18,673 nt of DNA from Holophagae bacterium (lineage in GTDB: Bacteria; Acidobacteriota; Thermoanaerobaculia; Thermoanaerobaculales; Sulfomarinibacteraceae): contig DAOWGJ010000264.1 in assembly GCA_030637505.1 (NCBI GenBank), positions 1-18,673 of the forward strand, in the 5' to 3' direction. A program made the translations under genes and the position numbers. The notes beneath the pieces are model-generated. The model worked only from the letters and a program-made list of their open reading frames with translations, made no database searches and had not been told where the DNA came from. Position 1 is the stretch's first letter, and each line of letters begins with the position of its first letter. Of this stretch, positions 6,133 to 12,939 are shown in pieces.

Positions 6133-6647
6133 ACTGCGAAAGGTTCAAACTCAGCGTTGACGATTACCTCAAGGATCGCCTCGACCGCGATGACCGACGT
6201 GACTTTCGGGGACACCTGCAGACCTGTGCCCAGTGCAGGGCGGAGGCGGTCTTTCTTGAGCCGTCGCTCCTATTGGCTTCCGGTGTGCCGCCCGAGACCG
6301 ACGATCGGGGAGCGGGCGAGTGTGCAGAAGCCGTCACTGCTCTGATTCGCCAGGAAAGGCTTCGTCGTCGATTGGCGCCACCCGCCAGGCGGTGGTTAGC
6401 TGCCGCTGCTGTGTGCGTCATGGTTCTGGGTGGGGGGCTTCTGTGGCGCGTCGCTCCCTGGAGCGCCGATCCCCAGGAGGCAGCGGTTACTGTGGCGGAT
6501 TCCCAAGGCCCAGTCGAGGCCCCTGCGCCTCCGCCGAGAGTGGAAATTCAGATGCCGGACTCCGAGGTCAGAGTCTATCAATTTGCCGGTTCCGACAGTG
6601 AGACGACGGCGGTGTATTTTGTTGTCAGCGAAGGGATGGAGTTGTGA
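6129..6647 (+). CDS. ZAS-type transmembrane anti-sigma factor
   Basis: The protein has 172 residues. Its start, ATG 6129, overlaps the sigma stop and follows a GGAGGAAAG ribosome site. The N-terminus carries the full zinc-binding anti-sigma signature: Cys3, His29, Cys33 and Cys36, i.e. HX3CX2C with an upstream Cys, within FRGHLQTCAQCRAE. This domain would hold the ECF factor inactive at the membrane. One transmembrane helix lies at about residues 89-108 (WLAAAAVCVMVLGGGLLWRV). A periplasmic tail of about 65 residues follows, proline-rich at first and ending in a short beta-rich stretch. Such proteins release their sigma factor on proteolysis or conformational change. The signal here is unknown. 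Confidence 0.85.
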   Translation: MNCERFKLSVDDYLKDRLDRDDRRDFRGHLQTCAQCRAEAVFLEPSLLLASGVPPETDDRGAGECAEAVTALIRQERLRRRLAPPARRWLAAAAVCVMVLGGGLLWRVAPWSADPQEAAVTVADSQGPVEAPAPPPRVEIQMPDSEVRVYQFAGSDSETTAVYFVVSEGMEL

Positions 6648-7384
6648 TGCGCGGGTGCGATGACAGTGTGCGGCTGGTGCGCGGCGCGGCATTTATGTGG
6701 GTCGTGGTCTCGGTTCTGGTCTGCCTGGCAACGGGAGTTCCATCGGCGCAGGCAGACGACGAGGCCGTGGTCGTCCGGGTCTTCAGGGTCGAACACGCCA
6801 AGGTGGCTGATGTCTCCGTCGCAATCCAGCCTCTGTTGAGCGATAGCGGCAGTGTGATGGTGCAACCGGCCAAGGGTCGTCTGACCGTTCGTGACCGGGC
6901 GGACGTCATGGCCGCTGTTGCCGAAGCCGTCGAACGACTCGACCAAAAGCCTCTGCCTTTTCGTATTCACGTCGAATTGCTCAAGGGCTCGAGGACCGGT
7001 GTCTCCATGCCCGGCGGCACCCAGGAGGTTGGACAACGCCTCAAGAAGATGTTTCCCTTCAAATTCTACCGAGGGCTGGGCAGTGCGGAACTCGGCGGTG
7101 TGACCGGGGATGAGATTTCCGTCGAATTGAGTGAAGGGTTCAGAATCTCGATGAAGGTGCTGGATCACCGTTTGGAGCCGACGCCGTTCGGCATTCCCAA
7201 TCAGAGCCTCCGCCTGGATCTCCGGCCATTGGTTTTGGATCGGGCGGGGCCCAAAGGAACGAGAGAGATATTGAGAACTCGGGTTGTATTGTCTCAGAGC
7301 CAGGAAGTGGTCATCGGCGCGGGCGAGACTGAAGACAGTGAGCAAGGACTCGTGCTGATCATCAAGGCTTTGCCGGAAGGATAG
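6647..7384 (+). CDS. Secreted protein with secretin-N-like domain
   Basis: ATG 6647 shares its A with the anti-sigma stop and has GGAG at 6638-6641; GTG 6644 is an alternative giving one more residue. The protein has about 245 residues with a signal peptide ending near SAQA. Residues 35-100 (VVVRVFRVEHAKVADVSVAI ... GRLTVRDRADVMAAVAEAVE ... RLD) have the strand-helix-strand pattern of the secretin N1/NolW domain. The rest is beta-rich, and its last part (SQSQEVVIGAGETEDSEQGL) resembles the conserved strand-turn just before the end of secretins. It is much too short to be a full secretin. It may be an accessory periplasmic ring or sensor component of the downstream machine. Function is inferred from fold resemblance and context. 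Confidence 0.65.
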   Translation: MRGCDDSVRLVRGAAFMWVVVSVLVCLATGVPSAQADDEAVVVRVFRVEHAKVADVSVAIQPLLSDSGSVMVQPAKGRLTVRDRADVMAAVAEAVERLDQKPLPFRIHVELLKGSRTGVSMPGGTQEVGQRLKKMFPFKFYRGLGSAELGGVTGDEISVELSEGFRISMKVLDHRLEPTPFGIPNQSLRLDLRPLVLDRAGPKGTREILRTRVVLSQSQEVVIGAGETEDSEQGLVLIIKALPEG

Positions 7385-7386
7385 AC

Positions 7387-8595
7387 ATGCCTGAGTTTGT
7401 CTGTCGTTTGGGGACTCCTGACGGGAGAGTCCTGGAGAGCCGGCGAATGGCCGGGTCTCTGGAGGCTCTGCGCCACGAGTTGGAGGCCGAAGGGCTCCAC
7501 GTCTTCTCGGTGACCCGTGCCGGTTCGGCGATGGGCATTCCCTTTCTCAGGCGCCGGGAAAAGGTGCCCAGCATCGACTTCCTGCTGTTCAATACCCAGC
7601 TGAGAACCCTGCTCCACGCGGGTCTCCCACTGGCACAATCGCTGGATCTACTCAAGGCCCAACAGACCGCTCCCCACTTCAAGGCCCTGCTGGACAAGGT
7701 CCACCAGCAAGTGACGACCGGCGTCGCTTTGTCCGACGCCTTCGCCTCGCTGGGGGAGGTCTTCCCTCGGCTGTACTCCAACACCCTTCGCGCCGGCGAG
7801 CAGTCGGGCGAGTTGGAATCAGTGCTCGAACGATTCGTCGAGTACCAACGCATCGTCGAGGCAATGCGGAAGAAGATCATCGCTGCCCTGACCTACCCGG
7901 CGGTGCTGGTCTTGTTGTCGATCGGCCTGATCGTCGTCCTGGTGGCCAAGGTCATCCCCAGCTTTGCCGGGTTCTACGTTGCTTTCGACAGTGAGTTGCC
8001 TCTGATTACCAGATTCGTGTTGGGACTTTCCAGCTTCGTTCAGGAAAACTTTTTTCTATTGATCCTGGCTGGGATCGTGGCGGTATTGTCTTACAAGGCT
8101 TGGGTGCGGACCCCCAGAGGATTGTTGATCACTGACCGGTGGCGACTCAGGGTTCCACTGGTCGGGCGGTTGGCTCATCTGTTCGCCCTTTCGCAGTTCA
8201 GTCGTTCGCTCTCGGTTCTATTGGGGGGGGGGACGCCGATGGTGCCGGCCCTGGAAACGGCCGCGTCGTCGGTCAACAACACGTGGATCTCCAAGCTGCT
8301 GCTGGGCTGCGTGCAGGAGGTCAGGGAAGGCCGCCCCCTGTCGGACTCGGTCGAGGATACGAAGATCGCGCCTGCGATGGCGCTGGCGATGATGCGGGTT
8401 GGAGAGGCGACCGGCGCCCTCCCGGAGATGTTGGTCCACACCTCGGAATTCTTTGACGACGAGATCGAGTTTGCCCTGGGTCGAATGGTCGCGCTGTTTG
8501 AGCCGTTGATTCTTGTTGTGATGGGCTTCATAGTCGGGGGTTTGTTGCTGGCGGTGTATTATCCCTTGCTCACGTTAGTGACGAAGATCGGGTAG
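7387..8595 (+). CDS. gspF: Type II secretion / type IV pilus platform protein GspF/PilC
   Basis: At 402 residues this is the standard length for the polytopic inner-membrane platform that couples the ATPase to pseudopilus assembly. The N-terminus (FVCRLGTPDGRVLE ... GLHVFSVT) is the usual cytoplasmic lead. Two T2SSF repeats follow. The first, about 60-185, contains LLHAGLPLAQSLDLLK and NTLRAGEQSGELESVLERF. The second, about 270-392, contains SRSLSVLLGGGTPMVPALE and MMRVGEATGALPEMLVHTSE. Transmembrane helices lie near 165-190, 218-238 and 370-395. The GGG at residues 280-282 is encoded within a run of ten G bases (8223-8232). A GGAAGG ribosome site precedes the ATG. It is part of the continuous operon, two bases after the secretin-N-like gene. 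Confidence 0.93.
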   Translation: MPEFVCRLGTPDGRVLESRRMAGSLEALRHELEAEGLHVFSVTRAGSAMGIPFLRRREKVPSIDFLLFNTQLRTLLHAGLPLAQSLDLLKAQQTAPHFKALLDKVHQQVTTGVALSDAFASLGEVFPRLYSNTLRAGEQSGELESVLERFVEYQRIVEAMRKKIIAALTYPAVLVLLSIGLIVVLVAKVIPSFAGFYVAFDSELPLITRFVLGLSSFVQENFFLLILAGIVAVLSYKAWVRTPRGLLITDRWRLRVPLVGRLAHLFALSQFSRSLSVLLGGGTPMVPALETAASSVNNTWISKLLLGCVQEVREGRPLSDSVEDTKIAPAMALAMMRVGEATGALPEMLVHTSEFFDDEIEFALGRMVALFEPLILVVMGFIVGGLLLAVYYPLLTLVTKIG

Positions 8596-8599
8596 GACA

Positions 8600-10243
8600 A
8601 TGGCAACGAACGAACACATGGACACCGCGCTGGAGATGCTCGAACACGAGGTTGAGGTCGAGGTCGGGAGCGATATTGCCGAGGCGAAGCAGCTGGCCGA
8701 GGATTTCGCCCTGCCGTTCGATCCCCTGGATGAATTTCACGTCGATGCCGACCTCTTCCGGACGATTCCCGTGGACGTGATGCTGCGCTACCACTTCCTG
8801 CCTCAGGCTCTCGAGGGCGAGGTCTTGAAGGTCGTGATGGCCGACCCGACCAACGTCGTCGATGTCAACGAGATCGAGATGCTGTTGGCCATGCCGCTGG
8901 AGGTCGTGGTCGGGCCGCGTTCCCGCATCGCCGACATCCTGGAAAAGTCCGAGTCGACCCAGCGGGTGTTGGATCAGGCGACTGAGGGCTTCCAGCTCCA
9001 GCTGGTACAGGATTCCGAGGACGGCGAGGAGGTGCTGTCGATTGACAGCATTACCGCGGACCAGAGTCCGATCATCCGTTTGGTCGACACGATCTTGTTC
9101 AATGCGATTCAGCGTCGGGCTTCGGACATCCACATCGAAACTCAAGAACGCGAGGTCGTCGTCAAATACCGGATCGACGGCGTGCTCTACCAGGCGATGA
9201 AGGCAATCGACAAACGGCACCATTCGACGATCGTCAGCCGGATCAAGGTCGTGTCGGAGTTGGACATCGCCGAGAAGCGTATTCCCCAGGATGGGCGCTT
9301 CAAGGTGCGGATGGCGGGGAGGACGATCGACTTCCGTGTTTCGATCATGCCGACGGTCCACGGAGAGGACGCTGTGATCCGAATCTTGGACAAGGAAAGT
9401 ACCAACGAAGAATTCAAGACCCTGGATCTCGGGGTCTTGGGTCTCGAAGAAGACACCCGCCGGCAGCTGCGGAAATTCATCAACGAACCCTACGGCATGG
9501 TTCTTGTCACGGGCCCGACCGGCTCGGGCAAGACGACCACTCTCTACGCGTGCCTGGCGGAGATTCTCTCCTCCGAGGACAAGATCGTCACGATCGAGGA
9601 TCCGGTCGAGTATCAGCTGGCCGGGGTGACACAGATCCCGGTCAACGAGAAGAAGGGCCTGACCTTTGCTCGGGGTCTGCGCTCGATTCTCCGTCACGAT
9701 CCGGACAAGGTAATGGTTGGCGAGATCCGAGACGAGGAGACCGCGGGCATCGCAGTTCAGGCGGCCTTGACCGGCCACCTCGTCTTCACCACCGTGCACG
9801 CCAACAATGTCGTCGACGTCATCGGCCGATTCCTCAACATGAACGTCGATCTCTACAACTTTGTATCTTCCCTCAACTGCGTCTTGGCGCAGCGATTGGT
9901 CCGTAAGATCTGCCTCCACTGCAAGCGGAAGGCCGTGGTCAGCGACGAATTGCTGGAAGATTCCGGACTCGAACCGGACCGTTACCGTGATTTCGTCTTC
10001 TACGAAGGGACGGGTTGCATCGAGTGCAACGGCACCGGATTCCGCGGGCGGCTGGCGATTGCCGAGTTGCTCAACCTGTCGGACAACATCCGCCAACTGA
10101 TCCTCGACAGGAAGCTGGAGACGCAGATCGAGCGCGCCGTCATGGCGGAAGGCATGCGCTTCTTGAGGGAATCCGCCCTCCAAAAAGTATTCGGGGGGGA
10201 TACTACCCTTCATGACATCAACAAGGTGACATTCGTCGAATGA
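8600..10243 (+). CDS. gspE: Type II secretion / type IV pilus assembly ATPase GspE/PilB
   Basis: The 547-residue hexameric traffic ATPase drives pseudopilus extension. Residues 30-150 are a GspE_N/MshEN-type domain (VDADLFRTIPVDVMLRYHFL, VVMADPTNVVDV). The T2SSE motor follows, with the Walker A box GPTGSGKTT at 305-313, an Asp box around KIVTIEDPVEYQ, the Walker B-region motif GEIRDEET from residue 374, and a His box TGHLVFTTVHANN. Four cysteines, CLHC at 438-441 and CIEC at 473-476, form the zinc site typical of assembly (GspE/PilB) rather than retraction (PilT) ATPases. It starts 4 nt after gspF and overlaps the PilM-like gene by 4 nt. Confidence 0.95.
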   Translation: MATNEHMDTALEMLEHEVEVEVGSDIAEAKQLAEDFALPFDPLDEFHVDADLFRTIPVDVMLRYHFLPQALEGEVLKVVMADPTNVVDVNEIEMLLAMPLEVVVGPRSRIADILEKSESTQRVLDQATEGFQLQLVQDSEDGEEVLSIDSITADQSPIIRLVDTILFNAIQRRASDIHIETQEREVVVKYRIDGVLYQAMKAIDKRHHSTIVSRIKVVSELDIAEKRIPQDGRFKVRMAGRTIDFRVSIMPTVHGEDAVIRILDKESTNEEFKTLDLGVLGLEEDTRRQLRKFINEPYGMVLVTGPTGSGKTTTLYACLAEILSSEDKIVTIEDPVEYQLAGVTQIPVNEKKGLTFARGLRSILRHDPDKVMVGEIRDEETAGIAVQAALTGHLVFTTVHANNVVDVIGRFLNMNVDLYNFVSSLNCVLAQRLVRKICLHCKRKAVVSDELLEDSGLEPDRYRDFVFYEGTGCIECNGTGFRGRLAIAELLNLSDNIRQLILDRKLETQIERAVMAEGMRFLRESALQKVFGGDTTLHDINKVTFVE

Positions 10244-11157
10244 ACTGGAAGACGCTGTTTTCGACCCCCCCGCCGGCTACCGTTTGGAGCCTGGACGGCC
10301 AAACGGTGGTTGTCGTGCACCGTGACCGCAAGAGCGGGGACCGCTGTGCTGCCGTCAACGTGCCCCAAGGCCTGTTCGAACTTGGGCCCGTCGGCCTCCG
10401 GGGTGTGGATGTTCAACGCCTGACGGACCTCCTGGTACCGCTTCAGGAGTTGATCAAGGGCGCCCGGCGGGCAGCCGTCGTCGTCCCGACCCATTGGGTT
10501 CGGTGTTTCCTGGTGGAGGCCGAGGACCTGCCGCGTCGCCGGGAGGATCTCCAGGAAGTTCTCCGGTGGCGTTTGAAGAAGCTCCTGCCGGTCGCGCCGA
10601 CCAATCTCCGTATCGCGGCTTCGATCCAGAACCCCATGGGAGCCGAGAGGCACGTGCTGTGTTCAGCCGCTCCCGAAAAGGCGCTCAGTCAGCTGGAGAG
10701 CGCCTTTGAAGGCGCCGGTATCAGCCCGGGGCTGGTGCTTCCAAGAATCTTCGCCCTGGCGATGGAACCAACGCCCTCGGCGGTGACTCGGGTGATCGTT
10801 CAGCAAGAGATCTCGATGTCGTCTATGGCGGTCGTTGCCGACGGCGCCGTCCGTCTGATCAAAACCAAGCCGCTGCCACAGTCCGGGGGGTCCTGGGGAG
10901 GAGCGGAAAGGGAAATCAGCTTGGCGATGAGCTACATCCGCAACACGATGGCCATCGGCGGAGCGGTCGATGCCGTCGTCAGCACGACCGACGAGGAGCT
11001 GGGACGATCTATGGTCGGGTTACTCGAGGGTTTGCCCGACGTTTCGGTTCGTGTTCCCGAAGGGCGGCAGATCTGTCCGGATGCCCAGCTTGCGGCAACG
11101 CTCGGCAGTGCCCGGCTCGTGCCGATGGCGGCCGTCCTTGACGGGGGGGCGCCATGA
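10240..11157 (+). CDS. pilM: PilM-like cytoplasmic alignment-complex protein
   Basis: At 305 residues it is somewhat shorter than typical PilM (about 350) and has no membrane segment. PilM is an actin-like protein that binds the PilN N-terminus and links the ATPase to the periplasmic alignment complex; GspL does the same in T2SS. Recognisable pieces are AAVVVPTHWVRCFLVEAEDL followed by RREDLQEVLRWRLKKLLP, matching the PilM pattern of a strand, then a helix holding a basic KK before a proline. The C-terminus, PDAQLAATLGSARL, matches the usual ending. The first phosphate-binding loop (VWSLDGQTVVVVHRD) is degenerate against the usual GIDIGSSSIK, so nucleotide binding may be weak. Assignment rests on these features plus position before pilN and pilO. 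Confidence 0.75.
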   Translation: MNWKTLFSTPPPATVWSLDGQTVVVVHRDRKSGDRCAAVNVPQGLFELGPVGLRGVDVQRLTDLLVPLQELIKGARRAAVVVPTHWVRCFLVEAEDLPRRREDLQEVLRWRLKKLLPVAPTNLRIAASIQNPMGAERHVLCSAAPEKALSQLESAFEGAGISPGLVLPRIFALAMEPTPSAVTRVIVQQEISMSSMAVVADGAVRLIKTKPLPQSGGSWGGAEREISLAMSYIRNTMAIGGAVDAVVSTTDEELGRSMVGLLEGLPDVSVRVPEGRQICPDAQLAATLGSARLVPMAAVLDGGAP

Positions 11158-11729
11158 TTGTCGCCAACCTGGCCTCCAAGCCTCGATCGAACACCCGCCC
11201 GGTGTGGGTCTTGACGTGGGCGGCGGTCCTGATCGGCCTGGTGCTGACCGCCGTCAATATTCGGCTCTTTCTCTCGAGCAACCAGACGCTCGATGAACAG
11301 GTCGTCCGGCGGGACATGCTGCAACTTCAAAGGGACGCTTTGGCCGGTGAGTTTTCGGGCCACGCCGCCGTGCTGGAGCAGGTGCCGTGGAAAAACCTGG
11401 GCGCCAGGATCCAGCTGGTCAACGAAGTCTTGGCGGAGCATCGCTTTTCATGGTCCGATCTCCTCGATCGTTTGGCCGAGGTTCTCCCGTGGCAGGTCAG
11501 GGTCGTGTCCGTGTCTCCGCTCCTGGGCGACGAGGAGGTCACTTTGGTTTTGGAGGCCGTTTCGAAGGACCGGGACGGTTTTCTGGAACTTTTGGACCGT
11601 ATGGTCACCGACCCATACTTTGACGACCCACGACCCAGCCGTGAGACCTGGCCAGAGGGCGGGAAGTCGTCGGAATACCTCTTCAGCATGCGGGTCCTGT
11701 ACCTGCCGGAAGGGGAGGGGGAGCGATGA
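11154..11729 (+). CDS. pilN: PilN-like inner-membrane alignment protein
   Basis: The 191-residue bitopic protein has a short cytoplasmic lead, MIVANLASKPRSN, corresponding to the conserved PilN segment (INLLP-like) that binds PilM. One transmembrane helix spans about 18-40 (VWVLTWAAVLIGLVLTAVNI). A coiled-coil stretch follows, then a ferredoxin-like periplasmic domain containing HRFSWSDLLDRLAEVLPWQV, a hallmark of PilN/GspL C-terminal domains. It overlaps both pilM and pilO by 4 nt. It would form the membrane part of the complex that ties the ATPase and platform to the secretin. Confidence 0.85.
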   Translation: MIVANLASKPRSNTRPVWVLTWAAVLIGLVLTAVNIRLFLSSNQTLDEQVVRRDMLQLQRDALAGEFSGHAAVLEQVPWKNLGARIQLVNEVLAEHRFSWSDLLDRLAEVLPWQVRVVSVSPLLGDEEVTLVLEAVSKDRDGFLELLDRMVTDPYFDDPRPSRETWPEGGKSSEYLFSMRVLYLPEGEGER

Positions 11730-12370
11730 ATCCTCGTTTTCTTCCCTGGATACGGCTGGCGGGGGTATGGATTCTGGCCGTTGTATTCTGTCTTGCGGCT
11801 GTGGCCGTCCTGGTCTGGCAGACCTCTGGTCCAATGGGACGCCGGGGTCAGATCGAAGGCCAGATCGAACACCTGAACCAGGAGATCGACCGTTTGGACC
11901 TCATGACCGGGCAGGCCAGAGAGGAGCGCACCCAGGTTTCCGAAACTGGTGAGACCCTGGAGCGCATCGACGGCGAGTTGTTCGGCAAGTTGGACGATCG
12001 CATGACGGCGGTGCTGCGGGCTGTCGGATTGGCCTCGAGGGACGCCGGGTTGTTGCCCGACGGCTTTTCCTACAGGGAAGTCGTCGATGACAGGACCGCT
12101 GGGGTGCGGTTCGGCATCGGGTTTTCTGTTGAGGGAACCTATGAGCAGATTCGCTCCCTGCTGGCCAGCCTCCAGGCCAGTCCCCAGTTCCTGATTGTCG
12201 ACAGTATCAGTTTCAAGGGCGAAGAAGACGCCAGGTCTCAGATCCTTTCGATCCGGCTTCAGGTATCGACCTACCTGGCCGAGGCCGAACTCGGGAAGTT
12301 GCGGGCCCTGGTTGACCGGACGCGGCTGGAGGTGCCTGCCGCGGCGCCGGAAGCGGAGGCTGCTTCATGA
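11726..12370 (+). CDS. pilO: PilO-like inner-membrane alignment protein
   Basis: The 214-residue protein has a transmembrane helix at about 10-30 (GVWILAVVFCLAAVAVLVW). A predicted coiled coil rich in Glu, Gln and Leu runs to about 75 (QIEGQIEHLNQEIDRLDLM). A periplasmic ferredoxin-like domain follows, containing FGIGFSVEGTYEQIRSLLAS and the strand FLIVDSISFKGEE, both typical of PilO. It would dimerise with PilN. The C-terminal tail is Ala/Pro-rich. Four-base overlaps join it to the PilN-like and PilP-like genes. Confidence 0.82.
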   Translation: MNPRFLPWIRLAGVWILAVVFCLAAVAVLVWQTSGPMGRRGQIEGQIEHLNQEIDRLDLMTGQAREERTQVSETGETLERIDGELFGKLDDRMTAVLRAVGLASRDAGLLPDGFSYREVVDDRTAGVRFGIGFSVEGTYEQIRSLLASLQASPQFLIVDSISFKGEEDARSQILSIRLQVSTYLAEAELGKLRALVDRTRLEVPAAAPEAEAAS

Positions 12371-12939
12371 AGAAGGCCGAGAATCGGCGGTTGATGATCC
12401 TGGTCGGGATCCTGATCCTCTCCGGAGGCTGGTTCCTCATCCGCATGATGAGCGACGGTGGCCTTACCGGCGGCGAATCCAGGACTGAAGATCTTAAGTG
12501 GCAGCGACACTCGTTGCCGACGTTGGGTTCGATCGAGGTGGTTGACGGTTCGGTTTCCGAAGCCCGCGCCGACCGAAATCCTTTCCTCTTCGGACCGCCC
12601 CCGACGGCGACACCCGACCCCCGCCCGCGGCCGACCCCTGTGCCGAAACCGACTCGTCGGCCTCCGCCGCCTCGCCCGTCGCCGACGCCGACACCGGTCG
12701 GATGGCGGCGCCCGCCTGACTTCACGATGGAGTATCTTGGGAATTTCGGTCCGGTTGGACGCCGGGTGGCGGTCTTTCGTAAGCAAGTGGACGACAGCGC
12801 CGAGATCAAGGTCGCGGGGGAGGGCGGCGTCGTCGAGGAAGATTTCATTGTTCGAACCATCGATCTCGAGTCTGTGGTCATCGGTTTTGTAGGTTATCCG
12901 GAGAAGGAGATTAAGCGTGTTCCGTTGGCACAAGAATAG
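12367..12939 (+). CDS. PilP/GspC-like periplasmic linker protein
   Basis: The 190-residue bitopic protein has a transmembrane helix at about 9-27 (LMILVGILILSGGWFLIRMM). A linker at about residues 75-117 is very rich in Pro, Thr and Arg (the TPxP type) and should form an extended rod across the periplasm. The C-terminal 70 residues (PDFTMEYLGNFGPVGRRVAV ... VVEEDFIVRTIDLESVVIGF) have the small beta-barrel pattern of the PilP/GspC HR domain that docks on secretin N0. PilP is normally a lipoprotein; this one keeps a transmembrane anchor instead, as GspC does. Its end overlaps the secretin start by 23 nt. Confidence 0.72.
   Translation: MKKAENRRLMILVGILILSGGWFLIRMMSDGGLTGGESRTEDLKWQRHSLPTLGSIEVVDGSVSEARADRNPFLFGPPPTATPDPRPRPTPVPKPTRRPPPPRPSPTPTPVGWRRPPDFTMEYLGNFGPVGRRVAVFRKQVDDSAEIKVAGEGGVVEEDFIVRTIDLESVVIGFVGYPEKEIKRVPLAQE

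Noticed and set aside
8570..10213. 547-residue open frame on the minus strand
   Set aside because: It is the exact antisense of gspE, with a His/Asp/Arg-rich composition caused by GC-rich third positions and no recognisable domain.
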